Below are positions 48,375 to 55,267 of a stretch of 61,900 nt of DNA, piece after piece. The translations under genes were made by a program, and so were the position numbers. The notes beneath the pieces were generated by a model. It searched no databases. It worked only from the letters and a program-made list of their open reading frames with translations, and was not told where the DNA came from. Origin of the DNA: Smithella sp. GTDB taxonomy: Bacteria; Desulfobacterota; Syntrophia; Syntrophales; Smithellaceae. Location of the stretch: contig JAGOMJ010000009.1 of NCBI GenBank assembly GCA_017993615.1, forward strand, positions 1 through 61,900, given 5' to 3'. The stretch's first letter is position 1. Each line of letters opens with the position of its first letter.

Positions 48375-48836
48375 TTAAACAAAATGCTTCCTGTTCCCAT
48401 CTTTTTTAGTTTCATTCTGTGACGCTTCAAAAAAAGCATTAAGGCCTATCATCAATATCTGCCGCATAGACGGTTCCATAGCCGACAGAATTTGCGACAT
48501 TCTTTGTGCCGGTTCTTCCGTTAATCTTGCCAACAGATGCTTCCCTTCTTTAGATAATTGGACACAGCAGACACGCCCGTCATCTTGATCGTTAATCCGC
48601 CGGGCCAGTTTTTTTTCTTCAAGACGGCTGACAATGCGCGTCGCGCCGCCTTTCGTCACAGCAATATTTTTAGCAATATCCTGCATTGTGCACCTGTCCA
48701 GCCGCGATATCACACGGAGGGCGCGAAACTCGCCATGGGAAATGTTTTCACAGCAGTTACCCCTCATATCCTGTGTTCCCAAATCACACATTATGTCTTC
48801 AAGAAGTTCGGCTAATTGCCTGGCCTGTTTGTCCAT
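48375..48836 (-). CDS. MarR-family regulator, cysteine-rich
   Basis: A 153-residue winged-helix protein with MarR features: ISHGEFRALRVISRLDR, TMQDIAKNIAVTKGGATRIVSRL as recognition helix, then the wing RRINDQDDGRVCCVQLS and the closing dimer helix. Six cysteines (17, 28, 29, 49, 90, 91) are more than usual and include two vicinal pairs, suggesting metal, arsenical or thiol sensing. ATG 48836 has GGAGG eight bases upstream; ATG 48899 would add 21 residues but has no ribosome site. It precedes the cysteine-loop permease and is divergent from a flavodoxin gene. Confidence 0.85.
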   Translation of the reverse strand: MDKQARQLAELLEDIMCDLGTQDMRGNCCENISHGEFRALRVISRLDRCTMQDIAKNIAVTKGGATRIVSRLEEKKLARRINDQDDGRVCCVQLSKEGKHLLARLTEEPAQRMSQILSAMEPSMRQILMIGLNAFFEASQNETKKDGNRKHFV

Positions 48837-48910
48837 GATCCAATCCTCCAACAGGAAACCTTGAATTTCTGAAAGCAAATCATAAAAATTTTCTTGCATT
48901 AAAGATTGAT

Positions 48911-48922
48911 TTAGTCAACTAA
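48911..48922. promoter_or_regulatory. Candidate MarR operator
   Basis: TTAGTCAACTAA is a near-perfect palindrome (TTAGT and ACTAA around a two-base centre) in the divergent region between the MarR and flavodoxin genes, a typical MarR site position. Confidence 0.4.
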
Positions 48923-48962
48923 TAATTTAGAGAGGTCAATAATTTGATTATTTAAAACTTTC

Positions 48963-48990
48963 TTGACGGTAATTTAGTTCTAGTTATAAA
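48963..48990 (+). promoter_or_regulatory. Promoter of the flavodoxin gene
   Basis: TTGACG (48963-48968), a 16-base spacer and TATAAA (48985-48990). It places the transcript start after an in-frame ATG at 48990, supporting translation from 49011. Confidence 0.55.
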
Positions 48991-49010
48991 TGATCAAGGG
49001 GGAAAATAAC

Positions 49011-49466
49011 ATGGCTAAAATACTAATCGTTTATCATTCACAGAGCGGCAATACCCAAAAGATGGCGCAGGCCGTAGCCGAAGGGGCAAAGTCCATCGAA
49101 GGCGTGGAAGTGATTTTGAAAAAGGCGGCAGACGCCACGCTGGAAGATTTATTAACGGCCGATGGCCTGGCCATCGGAACGCCGGAGAATTTCGGTTATA
49201 TGTCCGGCATGGTGAAGGATTTTTTCGACCGGACGTATGTGGGCGCGCAGGAAAAAGTTTTTCGAAAACCTTTCGTTGTTTTCATCAGCGCCGGTAACGA
49301 CGGCAGCGGCGCGCTCAGAGCCATTGAGCGCATTGCGCTGGGGTATAAATTCAAAACGGTTTATCAGCCGGTGATTGCCAGAGGGGAAATAACGCGGGGA
49401 ATTCTTGATCAATGTTTTGAGCTGGGTGCCACTATCGCCGGCGGCTGCCAGATGGGCATTTATTAA
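49011..49466 (+). CDS. Flavodoxin-like NAD(P)H-dependent oxidoreductase
   Basis: A 151-residue protein with the FMN phosphate loop YHSQSGNTQKMAQAV near the N-terminus and the second FMN loop AIGTPENFGYMSGMVKDFFDR, followed by SAGNDGSG. It is a short-chain flavodoxin or flavodoxin-like reductase carrying electrons. AAGGGGG precedes the ATG at 49011. Divergent from the Cys-rich MarR regulator, it may be one of its targets. Confidence 0.85.
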   Translation: MAKILIVYHSQSGNTQKMAQAVAEGAKSIEGVEVILKKAADATLEDLLTADGLAIGTPENFGYMSGMVKDFFDRTYVGAQEKVFRKPFVVFISAGNDGSGALRAIERIALGYKFKTVYQPVIARGEITRGILDQCFELGATIAGGCQMGIY

Positions 49467-49503
49467 TGCGGTTTACGCCGTCTTTTCTCACCGTCCGAAA
49501 GCT

Positions 49504-49893
49504 TTATTTCATCTTTTCCAGCATTTCACCCATCATTCTGTGGATCAGGTTGATGGCTTTGAGCGGGCGAACCATCACCTTGAATTCGGTAATCCGCCCG
49601 TCGGTGCCCCAGGTGAGCATGTCCACGCCGTTAACGGTAATTCCGTCTATGACGGTCATAAATTCCAGAACGGCATTGTTGTCCGAGGCGACTTCTCTCA
49701 AATATTTAAAACTGTCATTGACGAAAACATGAAGCGCTGCGGTAAGGTAAAGCGTGGTGATCAACTTTCCCTCCTGGGGGGTGTGAACAACCGGGGAATA
49801 AAACACAACATTATCGGCTAGAATAGCATCCAGCCCGGCCGCGTCCTTTGTTTTTAATAATGTGTGCCATGCCGCTACGGTGTCTTGAATCAT
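49504..49893 (-). CDS. NTF2-like/SnoaL-fold protein
   Basis: A 129-residue protein with the pattern of the nuclear transport factor 2-like superfamily: an N-terminal helix pair (VAAWHTLLKTKDAAGLDAI), LADNVVFYSPV, and strands LEFMTVIDGITVNGVDMLTWG and ITEFKVMVRP. Such folds hold small hydrophobic ligands or act as isomerases. It is convergent with the flavodoxin gene. No catalytic set can be assigned. Confidence 0.7.
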   Translation of the reverse strand: MIQDTVAAWHTLLKTKDAAGLDAILADNVVFYSPVVHTPQEGKLITTLYLTAALHVFVNDSFKYLREVASDNNAVLEFMTVIDGITVNGVDMLTWGTDGRITEFKVMVRPLKAINLIHRMMGEMLEKMK

Positions 49894-50015
49894 GAGCTAA
49901 TCCTGTAAAACTGTTTTTTTGATCCATCAGGGATCTTGTTTTTTTAAATACACCCTGCCTGGTGTTTTATGCAATAAGAAAATCCGTATAGGAGGCGTCG
50001 GGATCAAAAATGCCC

Positions 50016-50543
50016 TTATTTACAATCGAGCATGGTGCCCCGGCAGTTGGCGGCGCCGCAGTAGCAGGCGTATTCTTTTTTAAGCCGGGGTGTTTTACGG
50101 GAGTCGACGACCAGGCTGTAATCATAAGAGAGTTCTTCTCCGGCTTTTATATGCCGTAACGCTTTGAGGAAAACGCGATTGCCTTTCTGTTCGGCTTCCA
50201 GATTAGGCTGGCACGAGTGATTAATCCATTTCGCGGAATTGCCGTTATACTTGGCGTCGATGACGTGGTGATCGTCCAGGTGAAAATAAAAGGTGTGATG
50301 GGGTTGACTTTTGTCGTGCGGGTGACGTGCCAGAGCTTTCGTCCACGTGATGATTTCGCCTTTGTATTCCAGAAGCGTTTCACCGGCATCAATGGGGTGA
50401 ACGGCAAAAACCCCTTTGCCGTGGATGCCGGATTGGCGCACCTGAATACGGCGTTTGCCGTTTGATGACGGCGATTTGTCATAAACTTTCTGTGTGTTTG
50501 ATCTGATTATTTTTCCCATCTTCATAAAGCGCTTGTTCATCGA
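50016..50543 (-). CDS. SET-domain protein-lysine methyltransferase
   Basis: From about residue 28 the protein has a SET domain: RRIQVRQSGIHGKGVFA, ALARHPHDKS-type insert, the cofactor motif AKWINHSCQPNLEAE and GEELSYDYSLV, then a post-SET cysteine cluster CYCGAANCRGTML. SET methyltransferases modify lysines on proteins; bacterial ones have mostly unknown targets. The start is uncertain: ATGs at 50543, 50528 and 50522 are possible, and the frame extends to 50825 only by running into the cupin gene. No strong ribosome site distinguishes them. Confidence 0.8.
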   Translation of the reverse strand, partial: SMNKRFMKMGKIIRSNTQKVYDKSPSSNGKRRIQVRQSGIHGKGVFAVHPIDAGETLLEYKGEIITWTKALARHPHDKSQPHHTFYFHLDDHHVIDAKYNGNSAKWINHSCQPNLEAEQKGNRVFLKALRHIKAGEELSYDYSLVVDSRKTPRLKKEYACYCGAANCRGTMLDCK

Positions 50544-50769
50544 CAAGTTTTGTGGGCGTGTATACAAAAGGCGCGTCCGGTAGTCAAGATGAAATTTACG
50601 GGACCGCGGATTATTTACGATATCAGCCTTTGTTTCTAGATATTTTTTGAGCGGAAAAAATTCTTTATGCCGCATATTGCAGTATGGCAAGGACACTGTC
50701 CGGAAATACCTTCGCAGAAACGCTTCCCCAACTTCAGCGTCACACTTACCGATTTCGATGCCCTTCTGT

Positions 50770-51129
50770 CTATGGATTGCCCGGAAGATAGTCCTCGCGA
50801 ACGGGCGTGAAGACTTCAATGGCAACGGCGTCTTTCAATATTTCGGCGCTGTGTTCCACATTGCCCGGGATACACCAACTATCCCCTATTTCAACGTCAA
50901 ACGTTTCGTTGCCGATGGTGAGCCGGATTTTACCTTCCGTTAAATATCCCGTCTGCTCATGAAAATGCGCGTGTTTCGGAAGTATCGAGCCTGCGGTCAT
51001 TCTGAATTCAGAAAAGAGAGACTTTTCTCCGTAAACAAGAGTTTTGAGCTTTATACCCGGCAATACTTCTTTAAATCCGTTTTGATTCGCCTTGTAAAAC
51101 AATCGATTCTCCTTTTTGACGTTAATCAT
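50770..51129 (-). CDS. Cupin-domain protein
   Basis: A 119-residue single cupin: motif 1 LPKHAHFHEQTGYLTEGKI has the metal-binding HxHxxxE arrangement, and motif 2 is SWCIPGNVEHSAEIL. It could be a metal-dependent dioxygenase, isomerase or a sensor. Its ATG overlaps the stop of the SDR gene by one base (TAATG), so the two are translationally coupled. Confidence 0.85.
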   Translation of the reverse strand: MINVKKENRLFYKANQNGFKEVLPGIKLKTLVYGEKSLFSEFRMTAGSILPKHAHFHEQTGYLTEGKIRLTIGNETFDVEIGDSWCIPGNVEHSAEILKDAVAIEVFTPVREDYLPGNP

Positions 51130-51917
51130 TATGGGTAATTCTGGCCCGTGGGCCTGATCATGATTTCGCTGATATTGACGTTCCTCGGCTGTGTGAGCAG
51201 CCAGTAAATGCCGTCGGCTATGGCTTGCGGATCCAGTAATTTCCCCATATGCGCGATCCCTTTATAGAAGTTATCTTCGTTGTAACCAGCCACTTTTTGA
51301 AATTCGCTTTTTACGATTCCCGGCATGACCAGAGATACGCGAACATCATGCGAGCAAACTTCCTGACGCAAACCTTCTACGATTGCACCGACGGCAAATT
51401 TGCTGGAGCCGTAAAACGCGCTGAAGGGAGAAATGTTTCTTCCCACAACGGATCCTATGGCGACGATATCGCCTTTCTTTCGTTCGACGAAATATTTGGC
51501 CGCGGAGCGCATCAAATAAGCAGCGCCGAGCACATTGGTATGATAAACCTCTTCCCATTGATAGTGATCGCTGGACAGCATGCCGCCTGCCAAGCCGCGA
51601 CCGGCATTAACTACTACGACATCATACTTACGACCGCCTGCTTTCCATTCTAAAGTTTTCTCCAGGAGCCTGTCTGTATCGGACGTCAGGCTGGCATCGC
51701 CCGATATGGCTAAGGCCTTGCCGCCCTTTGCCTCGATATCCGAAGCCAGTTTGACGAGCCTGTCTTTACGCCGTGCCTGAATAACGACCGCCGCTCCTGC
51801 CTGCGCCAGCGTCATCGCCGTTGCTTTCCCGATGCCGGAACTGGCGCCGGTGACAATTGCGGTTTTTCCGGTCAGAGGTTTGTTGGATTTATACCTGCCT
51901 TTATTTTGCGCCGCCAT
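51129..51917 (-). CDS. Short-chain dehydrogenase/reductase
   Basis: A 262-residue classical SDR with the NADP-type glycine motif TGASSGIGKAT, an Arg-containing beta2 end (IQARRKDRL), NAGRGL, the catalytic Ser in AIGSVVGR and YGSSK as YxxxK. AAAGGAGG lies before the ATG. It is coupled to the cupin gene downstream and overlaps the quinone reductase-like gene upstream by 17 bp, so three genes form one unit. Confidence 0.88.
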   Translation of the reverse strand: MAAQNKGRYKSNKPLTGKTAIVTGASSGIGKATAMTLAQAGAAVVIQARRKDRLVKLASDIEAKGGKALAISGDASLTSDTDRLLEKTLEWKAGGRKYDVVVVNAGRGLAGGMLSSDHYQWEEVYHTNVLGAAYLMRSAAKYFVERKKGDIVAIGSVVGRNISPFSAFYGSSKFAVGAIVEGLRQEVCSHDVRVSLVMPGIVKSEFQKVAGYNEDNFYKGIAHMGKLLDPQAIADGIYWLLTQPRNVNISEIMIRPTGQNYP

Positions 51918-52533
51918 ATTTACCTCCTTTTGTTCTCTTATCAGGGAAAAAGAAATGAATGTCCTTTTGGATATGGTTCAGCCAAATTTTACGCTGCTTT
52001 TCCGTACTGGTAACAATGACATTGAACATCCGGCGATGAAAATTGGTGATGCCGCAGAGACCGAAGATGCAATTCTTCCAGATGGTTTCCAACGGATCGC
52101 CAAAGACTTCTTTTTCTCTTCGGGTTTTCGTATTTGATGTATTGTAAACCAGTGTAGTTTTAGCTTTGATTAAACCATTGGGAACGCCTTCACCCGAATC
52201 GCCTTCTAGAAATTCGTAGGCTATCCCGGGGCGAATGATCCGGTCCACCCAGCCTTTCAGAATGGCAGGAGGCTGTCCCCACCAGTTGGGATGAACAATT
52301 ATGATACCATCCGCGGCTGAGATTTCTTCACAATACTTTTTTATTTTCACAGGCAGTTTGGTGTCTTCAGATATTTCCGTGGCATAAAGTAAAGGATCGA
52401 ACTTTTCCTTGTAGAGATCATGAAAGATTACTTTGTGCCCGTTTTTCTTTAGCGCTTCAGCCGCCGTATGGGCAATGGCATGGTTGAAGCTTTTCGGATT
52501 TGGATGGGCAAGGATAACGGATATTTTCATCAA
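51901..52533 (-). CDS. Flavodoxin-fold NAD(P)H oxidoreductase (KefF/NQO-like)
   Basis: A 210-residue protein of the flavodoxin_2 family: VILAHPNPKSFNHAIA at the N-terminus, HPNWWGQPPAILKGWVDRII as the FMN/active-site segment, and NTSNTKTRREKEVFGDPLE. It would reduce quinones or electrophiles with NAD(P)H. It starts the SDR-cupin unit. Separately, the window has a KefB-like antiporter at 5684, but no link is implied. Confidence 0.88.
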   Translation of the reverse strand: MMKISVILAHPNPKSFNHAIAHTAAEALKKNGHKVIFHDLYKEKFDPLLYATEISEDTKLPVKIKKYCEEISAADGIIIVHPNWWGQPPAILKGWVDRIIRPGIAYEFLEGDSGEGVPNGLIKAKTTLVYNTSNTKTRREKEVFGDPLETIWKNCIFGLCGITNFHRRMFNVIVTSTEKQRKIWLNHIQKDIHFFFPDKRTKGGKYGGAK

Positions 52534-52542
52534 ATATTACCA

Positions 52543-53052
52543 TTAATCTTCATACGGACCAAGGAATCGTTCACCATTGAAATGAATCAAATGCGTTGGC
52601 GATTCGGCAACCCAAACCTCGGTTTCCCAAGAGATGTCTGTTAAGTATTTCAACATGGCGTGTCGATCAATGAAGGCTGTAACAAAAACCAGACCGGCTG
52701 AAGATTTGGCAAATAATTTCTTTAACTCCTGACGCCGTTTGGGGTTAACCGGGCCATGACTAGTTACAGCTTCAATCAGCACGAGCCAGTTCTTTTTTAT
52801 ATGGTGTACGACAACATCAGGCATTTTGCTGAATTCTTTTATGGTGACACCAAGTGCCGCCAGCTTATTGGAATCGTAATAAGCACATTTTGAGTTGGTA
52901 TCTCCAACATAGATTAAGTGACCACCAGGTGTGAATAGCGAACACAAATCTTTGATAATTTTCTTTATTAGAATATTCTGCCCACAGGGAGAAAGTTTGA
53001 TTTTCTGACCATCTGCGAGTTTGATGGGCAATCTTTGCATTTTTCTTTCCAT
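52543..53052 (-). CDS. BsuBI/PstI-type restriction endonuclease-like protein
   Basis: A 169-residue protein resembling the C-terminal catalytic domain of the BsuBI/PstI family: LIYVGDTNSKCAYYD, MPDVVVHHIKKNWLVLIEAVTSHGPVNP (split by me at this point) and LVFVTAFIDRHAMLKYL, ending in VWVAESPTHLIHFNG. Whole PstI-like enzymes are about twice as long because of an N-terminal domain, missing here. It may work with the nuclease-like protein encoded upstream. The start may be ATG 53052 or 53040. It belongs to the restriction-modification cassette. Confidence 0.8.
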   Translation of the reverse strand: MERKMQRLPIKLADGQKIKLSPCGQNILIKKIIKDLCSLFTPGGHLIYVGDTNSKCAYYDSNKLAALGVTIKEFSKMPDVVVHHIKKNWLVLIEAVTSHGPVNPKRRQELKKLFAKSSAGLVFVTAFIDRHAMLKYLTDISWETEVWVAESPTHLIHFNGERFLGPYED

Positions 53053-53109
53053 AATTTCACCAATGGCCCATAGGAAGTTCTTCTAACAGATTTGGCTTTT
53101 TCAGCTAGA

Positions 53110-53907
53110 TCAAAAAGATCTTTCCCTATAGGTTTGCAAGTCATCATCTGTCATTTCTTCGGGATCGACAAGATGGTAATGCTTTTCGGATGATACGGCG
53201 ATGCCATGCTCATTCTCTTCAAAGGCAAATAATGCAATACAATTGTCTTTAATGAATTGTGCGGCAATTGGACGGCAAATCAATGATGTAAATTTACTGT
53301 TACATAAAGCGAAATCCTGCTCTATTTGAACTATGCCAAGTTGATCACTTCCACCTTTCGCTTGCACCGGAAAAACATATTGTGCACCCCGTTGATCCAC
53401 GCCGATATATATCTCATCCGTCTCAATCTGTCCCATCTCGGGAACGGTAGTCCTTAGGTGATTCTGTAAGGAGTAACAAGTGACAGCCGTAAATATATCG
53501 ATAAGGCGATTATATCTTATGATTGCAAGCAAGGCTTGTTCATCATTCATGGCGTATCTCAAAATTATTCCAGGTGTGGCGTCCGGAATTTTTGTTTCCG
53601 CAAGCAATTCATTTGGAAAAATTCTAGGCATTGATGATAATGAAAATTTATATTTGGCTTTTCCAATAGGTCTAATGACCCACTCCAAACCTTCTGGCGC
53701 AAACTTTTTTATCGATTCAGGTAAACATGCACGATAACGGAAACTGTATAACACGTCGCCAAGATTTTTTGGAAGTGAAATACCCAGTTTGTCTGCCGTT
53801 TGAACAAGATCATTTCTTTCGAACAGAACTTCCTTGTCACCCTTCTTGTATTTGTGAGAAAAGATACTTTCTATAATGAGTGTGTAACGATTTTTTGGTT
53901 TTACCAT
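53110..53907 (-). CDS. Predicted restriction nuclease (PD-(D/E)xK-like)
   Basis: A 265-residue protein I do not recognise as a named family. Residues ~165-195 carry an acidic-plus-lysine pattern, DEIYIGVDQRGAQYVFPVQAKGG, which fits a PD-(D/E)xK active site with QAK as the third motif. The first 100 residues look like a winged-helix DNA-binding region (FERNDLVQTADKLGISLP). It lies between the methyltransferase gene and the BsuBI/PstI-like gene, all on one strand with gaps of 20-60 bp, so a role in restriction is the likely one. Confidence 0.65.
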   Translation of the reverse strand: MVKPKNRYTLIIESIFSHKYKKGDKEVLFERNDLVQTADKLGISLPKNLGDVLYSFRYRACLPESIKKFAPEGLEWVIRPIGKAKYKFSLSSMPRIFPNELLAETKIPDATPGIILRYAMNDEQALLAIIRYNRLIDIFTAVTCYSLQNHLRTTVPEMGQIETDEIYIGVDQRGAQYVFPVQAKGGSDQLGIVQIEQDFALCNSKFTSLICRPIAAQFIKDNCIALFAFEENEHGIAVSSEKHYHLVDPEEMTDDDLQTYRERSF

Positions 53908-53928
53908 TGGCGCCTCCCTTAACTGTAT

Positions 53929-55236
53929 TCATCCAGGCCATCTTAGAACAACAACTTCCTCACGCATTTGTTTTTTTGTTGCGGTTGCTAATCTTGTTCT
54001 AAATAAATCTAAACTCACGACCTCATAACCTAAAGATTTTGCTATATCCGCAAGCAGTTCACCTGTTTTAATTAATATCTGTAAATAGGATGCTTGATCT
54101 CCAACGACATATCCCAGGTAAGCGCCAGGCTTTAAAAAAGTCCTTAATTCGGCTAAGTGCCTCGCCATTCCGCCAAAGTAAAGCTTTGTTACTTTACTAT
54201 ATAACTTTTCAAACCCGGATGTCTTGCCCAATAATATTCTCTTGCTCTCGATCTCGTCCGCTATTCTTTGAATTTCCACATGTCCCGCCACCCATAAATC
54301 ATCATCATCGCCTTTATAAACATTCCTTGTATTGGAACGTAGTAAAGTTCTTTTCAATGACTGGAGTTCTTTTTTATTATTAATAAATCCTAGAATGACG
54401 GACTCTAATCTGGTTGTACGTGTATAGTCCTTTTCATTGGGATATGGCGGAGAGGTAAAAACCGCATCAATGCTTTTAGGTTCCAACAGGCTGTGAACTT
54501 GTCTTGAATCGGCTTTATGCACGATCGAATTCGTGTCATTTTGATCAGCCCGGTCTATATCACGCGCCATAATTTCTATTTCCGACAACCAGCTTTCGAT
54601 AACAGAAGCGTCATTTTTTTTGTTGCGATGGACGCCGACTTCCGGACCGAAATGTAAATTACTGATACTGAAAACTAATGATTTAGCTAGTGCCAATAAC
54701 TCATGCTTATAAAAAAGCGATTCTTTTTCATGGCTTATGTGTTCCAGAAGAATCAAGACCTTATGCAGGGGAAGCGAACTAATCGAATCAGTTAAAAGTA
54801 AAGCTTCCGACTCTGCGGGTAATTTACGCAAATTATCCCAATCGCTATTCTTTATTTTTTTATTTGCGCATTCAGCAATGTAAGAGGCATGTTTAAGCAA
54901 TTCCTTAGAATCGAGATTCCAATCACTTTTTACACAACTTGCAAAATGCGCCATCGGATTCGGCTCAATTCCGATAGAATGAATGTGATTCAATTTAGCT
55001 TCAACTATTGTAGTGCCGGTTCCACAAAACGGGTCTAATATGGTCTGTCCATTTTGTAATTGAAATTTATACAGATAATCTCTAACAAGATGGGGCGGGA
55101 ATGACAGGACAAATCTATACCAATCATGGAACATTTTGTCGCCATTATCGATTTTGTTTGCAAGGCCATTTGATCTCAGAAGTTGCAATTTATTATCCCT
55201 ATGATCAAATAATTCTTTTTGAACAGTTAAGCTCAT
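53929..55236 (-). CDS. DNA methyltransferase (adenine-N6 or cytosine-N4)
   Basis: A 435-residue amino-methyltransferase with the SAM motif ILDPFCGTGTTIVEAK (66-81) first and the catalytic motif TSPPYPNEKDY (261-271) after it. SPPY is more frequent in cytosine-N4 enzymes, DPPY in adenine enzymes, so N4-cytosine is slightly favoured. The order motif I then motif IV differs from the usual beta-class permutation. AAGGTGATTA precedes the ATG. It is the first gene of the R-M cassette and lies 31 bp downstream of alaS on the same strand, as counted on the minus strand. Confidence 0.85.
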   Translation of the reverse strand: MSLTVQKELFDHRDNKLQLLRSNGLANKIDNGDKMFHDWYRFVLSFPPHLVRDYLYKFQLQNGQTILDPFCGTGTTIVEAKLNHIHSIGIEPNPMAHFASCVKSDWNLDSKELLKHASYIAECANKKIKNSDWDNLRKLPAESEALLLTDSISSLPLHKVLILLEHISHEKESLFYKHELLALAKSLVFSISNLHFGPEVGVHRNKKNDASVIESWLSEIEIMARDIDRADQNDTNSIVHKADSRQVHSLLEPKSIDAVFTSPPYPNEKDYTRTTRLESVILGFINNKKELQSLKRTLLRSNTRNVYKGDDDDLWVAGHVEIQRIADEIESKRILLGKTSGFEKLYSKVTKLYFGGMARHLAELRTFLKPGAYLGYVVGDQASYLQILIKTGELLADIAKSLGYEVVSLDLFRTRLATATKKQMREEVVVLRWPG

Positions 55237-55267
55237 TAATCACCTTACCTTTTTTACTAATATTACT

